A DNA stretch of 38,898 bases, from the IMG/VR virus record IMGVR_UViG_3300042566_000986, positions 1 to 38,898 of that record; one strand, written 5' to 3'. The position numbers and the translations under genes were made by a program. The notes under the pieces were generated by a model. It ran no database searches. It saw only the letters and a program-made list of their open reading frames with translations, and was not told the origin of the DNA. Below, piece by piece: positions 27,091 to 33,964 of the stretch (positions are counted from its first letter, which is position 1; each line of letters begins with the position of its first letter). The stretch is from a virus.

Positions 27091-28023
27091 TTATGCCCAA
27101 AGTGTCGGGTCTCTTTGTAATTCTCTCCAATAAACTGCAAATCTACTTACTCTATCGTTCAATCCATTATAACCACCATTGATTCTTTTAGTTACAACTT
27201 TAATAGTATCAATCGATGAATTAACACATTTTGGACCTAAACTATTTGATTTCCAAAATAAACAAGCGGTATCAGCATAATATTGCTGTGCAACTACTCT
27301 TGGATTTCCTACAAAATCACCACCAGCAACAGGTCCAAATTTTGTATAGTTTGCTCTACCCGTTAATTGAATATATCCCCTACCTTTATATCGTACACCA
27401 TCGCCAGGTTGTGTATTACCCAAATCACGTCTACCTTCATATGCAGCTCCACTTGCCAATTCTTCTCTATAAATAAATCCTCCACTTTCGTGAGCACATT
27501 GTGCTAAAAAGTGTGCTCTTTCCAAAGGACTTCTACCCACTCCATATTTTCTCATAGCAACAACTATTTCGGGTGGAACTTTTACACTTGTTTTGTAATT
27601 AGGTATTTTTTCAACACCATCAACCGGCAATTTATCTGCGGATAAAGATACTACACCGCCAGAATCACTACCACCTCCACCACCTCCACCAGAAGAACCG
27701 CCTGTATATTCCACACCAGATAGTGCAGCTGCGGTTGCAGAATTTAAATCAGCTCCCCTTTGTGATGCTCTTTCAGCTATTGCTTCTTGTTCAGGTGTCA
27801 TTTCTATTGCAGATGTATCAACTTGACCAATAGGTATTGATGGTGCTGCTGGGGGAACTGTATAACCTGTCCAATTTATAATACCCGGTCCGGGTGTACC
27901 CAAAGGTGGATATAAAGATGTTGTTGATATAACGCCGGTTACAGTAGTTAAATGTTGAGTTGCATAACGAATGAACTCATCAACTATTACTCCAGTATTA
28001 TCCGTAGGTCTAACTGCTGACAT
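27091..28023 (-). CDS. GH19-family (chitinase/lysozyme-like) peptidoglycan hydrolase, 310 aa
   Basis: Residues ~140-310 form a GH19-type domain. FLAQCAHESGGF (172-183) carries the catalytic Glu (E179) after the conserved His, and a second acidic pair (E187/E188) follows. RYKGRGYIQLTGRANY (211-226) is the family's signature motif. Phage GH19 enzymes cut peptidoglycan glycan strands. The N-terminal ~120 residues are low-complexity and end in a glycine run (GGSSGGGGGGG), possibly a virion anchor plus linker. It sits four bases after a CHAP gene and inside the baseplate cluster, which favours a tail-associated lysin, although a cytoplasmic endolysin is not excluded. No signal peptide. Confidence 0.88.
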   Translation of the reverse strand: MSAVRPTDNTGVIVDEFIRYATQHLTTVTGVISTTSLYPPLGTPGPGIINWTGYTVPPAAPSIPIGQVDTSAIEMTPEQEAIAERASQRGADLNSATAAALSGVEYTGGSSGGGGGGGSDSGGVVSLSADKLPVDGVEKIPNYKTSVKVPPEIVVAMRKYGVGRSPLERAHFLAQCAHESGGFIYREELASGAAYEGRRDLGNTQPGDGVRYKGRGYIQLTGRANYTKFGPVAGGDFVGNPRVVAQQYYADTACLFWKSNSLGPKCVNSSIDTIKVVTKRINGGYNGLNDRVSRFAVYWRELQRDPTLWA

Positions 28024-28027
28024 TTTA

Positions 28028-28864
28028 TTATTTTTTTATTGGTAATACAAATCCAACTGCTTTTGCAATTCTTGCTGATTTACGGAATACACCTACTCCG
28101 TTTCTACTAAAACCACCACCAGAAGTATTACCTTCTATTGTAGTTACTCTATCCCCACTTATTGCCTCAACAATTCCTATGTGATGTGCATCTGCCGAAC
28201 TACCATATAAAATAGCTGCTCCAATTGCAGGTTTGCTACTAAACAATCCATTTCGTTTTGCCCAACTCATCCAAACATCACATGATGCACTATTGGGTGA
28301 TTTTGCACCAGCACTCTTATACCAAGCAGATACCGCAGCAGCACACCAATATGCGGGTGTATTAAATCCAACACCTTTTAACATTTGTAAAACTCTTGGA
28401 CCGGAATTTTCAGGTTTTCCCGGTGGTAGTGGATTTTCAGTTACTCCTAAATCTCTTAAAGCATATTGAACTATTTTTAATCCTATTTCCATATCAGGTG
28501 GCAAATCTGCTATAATCTCTTGCTTTGGTTCATTTGATACATCCGATGAAGATGCATTCTCACCACTTCCCAATCTTTCCGATTGATATGCTATTTGTTC
28601 TCTTGCAGTTTGTGCTTTAGCCTGTCCTTCGGGTGTTGGGTCATTTTGAAATTCTTGCAAATCTTTTTTTGCAACATCCAAATCTTCTTGTGCACCAGCT
28701 TTTTCCTCTTCGGATAAAGTATCTCCCTGTCTTGCTCCTACCGATGGTTGTGGTGGTCCCCAAACTCCCGGACTTAAAACCACATTATTTATTACAGCAA
28801 CATTGGCAGTTGAGCCTGGTGCTGGTATAAGTGGTATTGGAAAGTTTCTCATTATAGCTCCCAT
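28028..28864 (-). CDS. CHAP-domain amidase/endopeptidase, 278 aa
   Basis: Residues ~125-278 match a CHAP domain: the nucleophile Cys in AYWCAAAVSAWY (C174), the His in DAHHIGIVEAI (H227/H228) and the third polar residue in TIEGNTSGG (E244/N246). CHAP enzymes cleave peptidoglycan amide or peptide bonds. The N-terminus is proline-rich (MRNFPIPLIPAPGS), followed by an acidic helical segment (SEEEKAGAQEDLDVAKKDL), probably for attachment to the baseplate. A second in-frame ATG at codon 5 is an alternative start. It lies between M15 and GH19 genes in one operon. Confidence 0.88.
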   Translation of the reverse strand: MGAIMRNFPIPLIPAPGSTANVAVINNVVLSPGVWGPPQPSVGARQGDTLSEEEKAGAQEDLDVAKKDLQEFQNDPTPEGQAKAQTAREQIAYQSERLGSGENASSSDVSNEPKQEIIADLPPDMEIGLKIVQYALRDLGVTENPLPPGKPENSGPRVLQMLKGVGFNTPAYWCAAAVSAWYKSAGAKSPNSASCDVWMSWAKRNGLFSSKPAIGAAILYGSSADAHHIGIVEAISGDRVTTIEGNTSGGGFSRNGVGVFRKSARIAKAVGFVLPIKK

Positions 28865-28874
28865 ATCTTAATAA

Positions 28875-29939
28875 TTATTCATATATAGAAACGTGCATTG
28901 GGTCATTATTACTTAACCATGTCATTCCTTTTGATTTAAATATTGCTGCTACTTGTTGGAATCCTTTATCAAATTCATTAAGTTCTCTAAGTTTTTTCTT
29001 ACCACTATAAATTCCATCTGATTTAAATTTTACACCATATGGGTATATTCCCGTATTCATATCAATCGCAGTTCCCCAACTATGATTTGATAATCTAGTA
29101 CCACAAGTTACATTTCTAATAGCCAACCCACCTCCGCAATTTTCAATATATCTTTGCAATCCTTTTGCTTTTATTTCTTCTAATGCGGGTTTTATAATTG
29201 CTGCCAAATTTTTATGAACTAATATTTTAGAACTACCTTTGGCAGTTGGAAACATTATTTGAGTACAATTTTTTGTTAGATATTCTTGATTTGTTTTGTA
29301 CCATTTTCTAGGACAATCTGAGTCAGCATTTTCTATACTTCTTATTTCAAAATTTGGAGCAGTTCCCAATGCAGGCCATATTCCATTTCCACATTTATTA
29401 AATAATGCAGTATCACCCCTTCCAACTAATTTAGTATCAGCATTACTTTGGGATTTTTCATTATTAAAATCGTTTACAGAATCTAATGCTTCTTTTGGTG
29501 AAACATTACTATTATTTGCCATTGCGGCTTCTTTTGATGGAAACTGTCTTTCATACTCTAATTGAGTTTTTGGGTATTCTCTATTAATATCGGTTTGAAT
29601 TGCTTCAGCCTCCACCGCATCAATACCATCCGCATTATCAGCTATACTAGCAGGCCCACCTGGTGCACTCCAATACGCAATTACACCCTTTCCCATTTCA
29701 CCAACTAAATCATATGGACCTGTTGATGATAATCCTTTTTGTAAAGCAATTTTAAACAATCTTTCCATTGTTGCAACATCACCTTGCTGAATTGCTATAT
29801 TATTTAAAGTATCAAATCCTCTTTTAATTGCAGCATCGTATTCAACTGCATAAGCCCTAGCCACAGTATCTATATCAGGTATACTACCTGGTCTATTTGA
29901 AATTCTTACAATATTTTGTTTAAATATTTCCCAAGACAT
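28875..29939 (-). CDS. M15-family (VanY/L,D-endopeptidase-like) peptidase, 354 aa
   Basis: The C-terminal ~150 residues contain the M15 zinc site: NHSWGTAIDMN gives H286 and D293 (spacing seven), and DPMHVSIYE gives H349 two residues after the conserved Asp. These enzymes cleave peptide stems of peptidoglycan. The N-terminal ~170 residues are a helical domain of unknown function (PDIDTVARAYAVEYDAAIKR), likely anchoring. Cysteines in the middle (CGNG, CPRK, NCTQ, ENCGG, TCGT) could form disulfides. Third of three different wall hydrolases in a row; gaps of 3 and 10 bases to the neighbours. Confidence 0.88.
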   Translation of the reverse strand: MSWEIFKQNIVRISNRPGSIPDIDTVARAYAVEYDAAIKRGFDTLNNIAIQQGDVATMERLFKIALQKGLSSTGPYDLVGEMGKGVIAYWSAPGGPASIADNADGIDAVEAEAIQTDINREYPKTQLEYERQFPSKEAAMANNSNVSPKEALDSVNDFNNEKSQSNADTKLVGRGDTALFNKCGNGIWPALGTAPNFEIRSIENADSDCPRKWYKTNQEYLTKNCTQIMFPTAKGSSKILVHKNLAAIIKPALEEIKAKGLQRYIENCGGGLAIRNVTCGTRLSNHSWGTAIDMNTGIYPYGVKFKSDGIYSGKKKLRELNEFDKGFQQVAAIFKSKGMTWLSNNDPMHVSIYE

Positions 29940-29942
29940 AAT

Positions 29943-30518
29943 TTATACTATTGGTGGTTCTCCTTTTGTTGCCGAACTTTTAGCATTTTCGGCGTATTCC
30001 CGTTTTGCATCAGCATCCATATATTTAGCATATTGAGGAGGTGCTGGTAAATCTTTTGTTGGTATGGGTTTTAATTTTTTTAATCTGGGTATTTTAAATC
30101 CACGTAATTTTGCTATCATATCTTCCGCCTGTTCTTTTGCGGTTAGTGCTTTTTGAAATGCCTCCTTTGCTTCTTTTTTTGCATCTTCAATTGCTTTCTT
30201 TGCTTCTTCTTTTTTTCTTTTTAATTCTTCTTCAATCATTTTAGCAGCTGCTAATGCTGCCGCTTCTATTTGTTTTGCAGCAGCTTCTAATTCTGCAGCT
30301 TTTCTCTCTGCTTCGGCTTCTATGTTTTCTCCAAATTGGTCTAAAGTACCTTCTATATTAGTACCCAATTGCATAGATTGGTCTTTTATCATAGAACGTA
30401 AATTACCACTACCATCAGGTATTTCTTGCAATTCAGGCGCTTTTATTTTATTAGCCAAATCCGCATTTAGTGATGTAGTATCAAATTTTGGTAATGGTGG
30501 TTGAATTATCGTTGCCAT
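29943..30518 (-). CDS. Ala/Glu/Lys-rich coiled-coil protein, 191 aa
   Basis: Residues ~60-145 are a nearly uninterrupted helix rich in Ala, Glu and Lys (EAERKAAELEAAAKQIEAAA, KKEEAKKAIEDAKKEAKEAF). It is flanked by proline-containing ends (IIQPPLPKFDT; PTKDLPAPPQYAKY). There is no signal peptide. It lies between the spike gene (gap four bases) and the M15 gene (gap three bases) in the late operon. A rod-like hub or assembly component is an inference from shape and location; the family is not recognised. Confidence 0.65.
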   Translation of the reverse strand: MATIIQPPLPKFDTTSLNADLANKIKAPELQEIPDGSGNLRSMIKDQSMQLGTNIEGTLDQFGENIEAEAERKAAELEAAAKQIEAAALAAAKMIEEELKRKKEEAKKAIEDAKKEAKEAFQKALTAKEQAEDMIAKLRGFKIPRLKKLKPIPTKDLPAPPQYAKYMDADAKREYAENAKSSATKGEPPIV

Positions 30519-30522
30519 ATAT

Positions 30523-31761
30523 TTAAGCAGTTTGATTTAATTTACTTAACATTGAATTAAGTTTTGACTTTATAGATGCAAATTTTGGTACATTTTCAGG
30601 ACCTATTTTAGTTGGGCCGGATGGAGTTAGATATTGTTGTGCTACAATTGTATCTATTAACTCACCCAATATATCTACTAAAGTTTGTCCTTTTACCAAT
30701 GGTTCTAATCCCTGACTACCCAATATAATAGAACCATTTCCTGTATATAAATGAACACTCCTATCGTTAGTTAATACATTTATATCACCACCCACACTAA
30801 CATCAATCCCCAATGCATTATCAATTGACATGGCACCATCTGATATAAACCCATAATTCTTTTTAGAATAAAATATCATTTCCGCACTTTTTGCAGAAAA
30901 TATCAATCTTCCAGAATTGATTAGAATTTGGTCACCAATTAATTTAGATGGATATTGTTGAAATGATGTTGGAGCTGTTTGAAAATCAGTTGTACCAGTT
31001 TCACTAACAGTACCAGGTAAAAACGATAACTCATATTGGTCAGATGTCATAGCAATGATACTGCCATCTTTATTTATATCTTCTAATATAGATTCTGTTA
31101 TTGGTTTTTTTCTTGTTATCTGACTTTCGCCATTTCTAATTATTACAGTTGGTGAGAATACATTTTTAGGATTATTGTATCCAGAGAATCTTATAGATTG
31201 TCCAAACCGTGTTTCAACCAAACTATCACCTTCGTATAATTTTAATCTGTGTATTCCCCTTTCTGTTTTAAAATATTTTCCAAACCCATCTAATTGCAAT
31301 GATTCGTTTACATTTGTTTTAACTATACCAGTGGTTTGTACTTTATTATAATCATTACCTTTATTATCTAATTTTGTTTTTTCACCATAATGTTTTGTTA
31401 TAGCTTTTTGGTCTGAATTTATATTTGGTGTTATATCTTGTCCAACACGCCTATACATAGACACACTACCATTTTGATAAATTTCAACACTTTCGTTTAC
31501 AACCGGTAAATTTTTAAAATTTTTATCAAATGGAAATGCAATTGGTAAATTTGCATCATCAGATGCTACATTATTTGCAAACCTATATTCAATTGCTCCT
31601 ATATATGATATTTTTCTATTACCATTACTATCTTTTATAGCAGGATGTGTTTCATCTAATATAACACTATATACAAATCCCATTCCCTTACTTACGCTAG
31701 TAGTTATCGGTCCTGTTTGTGTTATTTGCGTAGATACAACACTTGAATTTTGTAATGTCAT
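30523..31761 (-). CDS. gp5/VgrG-like baseplate hub spike with OB-fold, lacking a lysozyme domain
   Basis: 412 residues. The N-terminal region (GFVYSVILDETHP ... GAIEYRF ... LPIAFPFDKNFKNLPVVNES, residues ~28-92) resembles the OB-fold of T4 gp5. The C-terminal half shows repeated short strands (IIAMTSDQYELSF, ILINSGRLIFSAKSAEMIF, YGFISDGAMSID, ISVGGDINVLTNDRSVHLYT), as in a trimeric beta-helical needle. T4 gp5 carries lysozyme between these parts; here that insertion is absent and separate hydrolase genes follow. It lies one base after the 130-residue gene, so they share the late promoter at 32183. The spike punctures the outer membrane. OB and helix assignment from pattern, not from a search. 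Confidence 0.75.
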   Translation of the reverse strand: MTLQNSSVVSTQITQTGPITTSVSKGMGFVYSVILDETHPAIKDSNGNRKISYIGAIEYRFANNVASDDANLPIAFPFDKNFKNLPVVNESVEIYQNGSVSMYRRVGQDITPNINSDQKAITKHYGEKTKLDNKGNDYNKVQTTGIVKTNVNESLQLDGFGKYFKTERGIHRLKLYEGDSLVETRFGQSIRFSGYNNPKNVFSPTVIIRNGESQITRKKPITESILEDINKDGSIIAMTSDQYELSFLPGTVSETGTTDFQTAPTSFQQYPSKLIGDQILINSGRLIFSAKSAEMIFYSKKNYGFISDGAMSIDNALGIDVSVGGDINVLTNDRSVHLYTGNGSIILGSQGLEPLVKGQTLVDILGELIDTIVAQQYLTPSGPTKIGPENVPKFASIKSKLNSMLSKLNQTA

Positions 31762-31762
31762 T

Positions 31763-32155
31763 TTATTTTACTTTTAGTTTAAGTTCTTCTATTTCGTTTT
31801 CCAATTCATCAACTCTTTCTAATTCCAATTGAGTATCTTCAATATCTTTAAGTAGTTGTTCTTTTTCAAATGCTGAAAGGAATCCATCATCACCCTCCGA
31901 TTTCTTTTCCGATGCTATTAGTTTTTGAGCAAGGTTTGCTAATTTAACTAATTGGTCATCATTCTTAACGGAAGTATCTATAAGGTCTCTAATTAAAGGA
32001 CCTATAACAGCCATATCCCCAGCATGCCTAACCATTTTTTTTAGTTCAATGATTAGTTCGGATATTTTGGCTTTCTTTTGTGTTTGGTTATTATAGATAT
32101 CCTCAAAAAGTGAACCTAATGTTTTACCTTTGAATAATTCGAATTCGGTTGACAT
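31763..32155 (-). CDS. Small acidic helical protein, 130 aa, conserved beside phage spikes
   Basis: It opens with FELFKGKTLGSLFEDIYNNQ, then SELIIELKKMVRHAGDMAV, a NDDQLVKLANLAQKLIA helix, and an acidic coiled-coil tail (LERVDELENEIEELKLKVK). I recall similar 'FxGKTLxSLFEDIY' proteins near baseplate genes in large myophages. It heads the spike/hydrolase operon, with the late-like motif 27 bases upstream. Function unknown; an assembly or chaperone role is possible. Confidence 0.65.
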   Translation of the reverse strand: MSTEFELFKGKTLGSLFEDIYNNQTQKKAKISELIIELKKMVRHAGDMAVIGPLIRDLIDTSVKNDDQLVKLANLAQKLIASEKKSEGDDGFLSAFEKEQLLKDIEDTQLELERVDELENEIEELKLKVK

Positions 32156-32163
32156 AGTAATTC

Positions 32164-32190
32164 TATTTATATATTGTTTGTATATAAATA
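32164..32190. repeat. Perfect 10-bp inverted repeat around the spike-operon promoter
   Basis: TATTTATATA (32164-32173) and TATATAAATA (32181-32190), separated by TTGTTTG. The right arm contains most of the late-like motif. It could be a regulatory palindrome or a weak hairpin after the gene ending at 32207. AT-rich composition makes chance possible. Confidence 0.5.
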
Positions 32191-32191
32191 T
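32183..32191 (-). promoter_or_regulatory. Late-promoter-like motif ATATTTATA heading the spike/hydrolase operon
   Basis: Perfect copy 27 bases before the ATG at 32155. It heads the 130-aa protein, spike, coiled coil, M15, CHAP and GH19 genes, whose internal gaps are 1-10 bases. Confidence 0.65.
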
Positions 32192-32206
32192 CTAAACTAT
32201 AAAAAG

Positions 32207-33013
32207 TTAGGATTGAATTGGTTTAACCACAATACTAATTTTAGCTTTGTAGTCCTTTGGTAACTTATTAGTTATACCAACAAATTCCTCAACGTTATCA
32301 GTAAAATATTCTACTTGTAATATTCTATCAGTAAGGTTAAGTACAGTTTGAGATGATGTGAACATCTCTTTGGCTTTTCTTGCCATATTAAGTTGAGATT
32401 GTTTTGGAAAGAATTCTTTTCTCATTGCATTTGCAATCTCTTTCCAATCTTCAACTTTATCAACTGATTTTTCAGCCGATATTTTTCTCATTTTAGATGA
32501 TAAGTATTTTTCTCCATGTGTGTATCCAGCATTAGTAAACATATGTCCGTGATTTGTACGAACAACTGGATTTTCCATATTATGTAAAATAATATTAGGT
32601 TTATGTTTTGATGTTTTCTCAATACTAACCATATACCTTGGGGATGAAACAAATGTATGTCCATTAACACCACCATCGGTTAATACTGCTGCTTTGATTG
32701 CTTCTCTTAAAGTTTTTTGTGAAAGTGCAGTTCTAATCTTTTTCCCATCTTTGGATGGTTTACCACTCTTCTTTACTAACTTTGCTTCTGCCTCATCGTG
32801 ACCCACCATTAGAGCTGAATTCACAATACCAATTCCAAACTCATTCATACCTTCACTCCAATCGGTAATCATATCGTGAATGTATGCAACTTCCACACCA
32901 TTTATGATAGTGTGGATAATTTCTAATTTTGGTTTGTAAGCTCTATCTCTATTCTTTGCTAAGATAAACTTATCACCAACTTCTTTCGATACAATGATAC
33001 ACTCGTTGAGCAT
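32207..33013 (-). CDS. Ntn-hydrolase-like (acylase / NRDE-type) protein
   Basis: I choose the ATG at 33013 (268 residues), one base after the stop of the gene before it. A start at 33043 would overlap that gene by 29 bases. From the chosen start the protein begins MLNECIIVSKEVGD, placing a Cys at position 5. It continues LAKNRDRAYKP and DWSEGMNEFGIGIVNSALM. Cys, NRD and EGMNExGIGI(V/A) in this order are the layout of N-terminal-nucleophile cysteine hydrolases (choloylglycine hydrolase, C45 acyltransferase and NRDE/TANGO2 relatives). These free an N-terminal Cys by removing a propeptide and cut amide bonds. Substrate unknown. It shares a transcript with the membrane protein upstream. Confidence 0.65.
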   Translation of the reverse strand: MLNECIIVSKEVGDKFILAKNRDRAYKPKLEIIHTIINGVEVAYIHDMITDWSEGMNEFGIGIVNSALMVGHDEAEAKLVKKSGKPSKDGKKIRTALSQKTLREAIKAAVLTDGGVNGHTFVSSPRYMVSIEKTSKHKPNIILHNMENPVVRTNHGHMFTNAGYTHGEKYLSSKMRKISAEKSVDKVEDWKEIANAMRKEFFPKQSQLNMARKAKEMFTSSQTVLNLTDRILQVEYFTDNVEEFVGITNKLPKDYKAKISIVVKPIQS

Positions 33014-33014
33014 T

Positions 33015-33641
33015 TTATTTTTTAAGTCTAATTTTCCAACCAACTGAAACTCCTAAGTACTTTTTACCATCACCATCAATTAACATTCCGGCACCATACA
33101 TATTATCTTTTTTAGTTTTCAATGTAAGTTGTGGACCAACCAATACATTCGAATTTCCAATTATAGTTTGTGCTCCAACGTAAATCTGATTCTTTGGTAA
33201 CTCTTTTACTATTTTGGTATCAGTTATGGTTCTTTCCCTTATTTGAGCGTTCCACTTTCTACCAATAATTTTATTCATAGATATAGTATCGGTTAATTCA
33301 ATTGTTCCCAAATCATTATCTAATACTAACTTATCTTTATACAAAACTTTTTGATGATACTCTCTGACAATTCTTTCACTATCAGCTTTAATATAAATTG
33401 GTACTTCTACTCTTTTCTCTTTTTCCACAATTGTTTCGTGGTAGATATCCTGTCCTCTTTTATATTTAATTTGAGTATGCTCAACAACAAAAGTATCAAT
33501 TTTGTGTTTTATCAACTCATATTTTTTACCATCCACATTCACAGTTTCACCCGGTGTATCCGATGAAGAACATTCACGGAATATAAATATCCCAACTGCG
33601 ATTGCTATAACGATTACACCTAATTTAAGAAACGTGTTCAT
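33015..33641 (-). CDS. Membrane-anchored periplasmic protein, spanin-like, 208 aa
   Basis: The N-terminal helix FLKLGVIVIAIAVGIFIF (4-21) is a signal anchor, followed by C24-SSSD. The middle (~45-110) is charged and strand/coil-like (TQIKYKRGQDIYHETIVEKE). The C-terminal ~60 residues are beta-like with glycine turns (IYVGAQTIIGNSNVLVGPQL, MYGAGMLIDGDGKKYLGVSV). A single anchor plus a periplasmic domain next to wall hydrolases suggests a spanin or other lysis/envelope function, but the beta-rich end is not typical of Rz. Related small anchored proteins are frequent in Bacteroidota phages. Function not established. Confidence 0.65.
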   Translation of the reverse strand: MNTFLKLGVIVIAIAVGIFIFRECSSSDTPGETVNVDGKKYELIKHKIDTFVVEHTQIKYKRGQDIYHETIVEKEKRVEVPIYIKADSERIVREYHQKVLYKDKLVLDNDLGTIELTDTISMNKIIGRKWNAQIRERTITDTKIVKELPKNQIYVGAQTIIGNSNVLVGPQLTLKTKKDNMYGAGMLIDGDGKKYLGVSVGWKIRLKK

Positions 33642-33660
33642 AATGTATATTTTTTACACC

Positions 33661-33669
33661 AATAAATAT
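33661..33669 (-). promoter_or_regulatory. Degenerate late-promoter-like motif (ATATTTATT)
   Basis: One mismatch from ATATTTATA in the final base, 19 bases before the ATG at 33641. Spacing fits the other sites. It heads the two-gene unit with the Ntn-hydrolase-like gene. Confidence 0.45.
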
Positions 33670-33732
33670 TAAATACTTAATAATCAATAAAATTATAATA
33701 TTTTTGTATTATATAAAGAACCTTTTTCAACT

Positions 33733-33779
33733 TATTGGGAAAATCCTATTTTTATTATATTTTTAGTATTTTTCCAATA
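33733..33779. repeat. 12-bp imperfect inverted repeat in the gap before the envelope genes
   Basis: TATTGGGAAAAT (33733-33744) pairs with ATTTTTCCAATA (33768-33779) with one G-T mismatch and 23 AT-rich bases between. It lies about 180 bases past the stop of the 534-residue gene on the minus strand and upstream of the small plus-strand gene, so it could be a weak terminator or an operator. Apart from the small plus-strand gene and the degenerate late-like motif, I see nothing else in 33642-33960. Confidence 0.45.
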
Positions 33780-33823
33780 CTTATATTAGAAAAGTGATAA
33801 AACAATACAAATAATACAAAAAA

Positions 33824-33964
33824 ATGATAAATTTATTAATTACAATAATTCTAATTTGTGGTTCTTTAGGAGCTACAATTGCTAAAACAACAACTCATTA
33901 TGGTGTTAGAAAACAAAGACAACATACTGAACCTCTACATATAGATAAAGAAGTTATTTCTTAA
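33824..33964 (+). CDS. Small plus-strand membrane peptide, 46 aa
   Basis: MINLLITIILICGSLGATIA gives one hydrophobic helix, followed by a polar tail (HYGVRKQRQHTEPLHIDKEV). Its TAA lies at 33962-33964, inside the palindrome TTAA that also holds the stop of the convergent 534-residue gene, so both stops share two bases. An A-rich stretch precedes the ATG. The arrangement mimics the other small plus-strand gene at 6851. A short single-pass protein could act in lysis timing or envelope change; that is speculation. No Shine-Dalgarno, and the coding status is not certain. Confidence 0.45.
   Translation: MINLLITIILICGSLGATIAKTTTHYGVRKQRQHTEPLHIDKEVIS

Noticed and set aside
33582-33590. Perfect late-like motif in coding-strand orientation inside the anchored periplasmic protein gene
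   Set aside because: Lies within the signal-anchor codons, over 560 bases from the next start. Taken as a chance match in AT-rich DNA.
33642-33960. tRNA or structured RNA in the longest gene-poor stretch
   Set aside because: No cloverleaf or T-loop sequence seen. Only a small plus-strand frame, a weak promoter-like motif and an inverted repeat.
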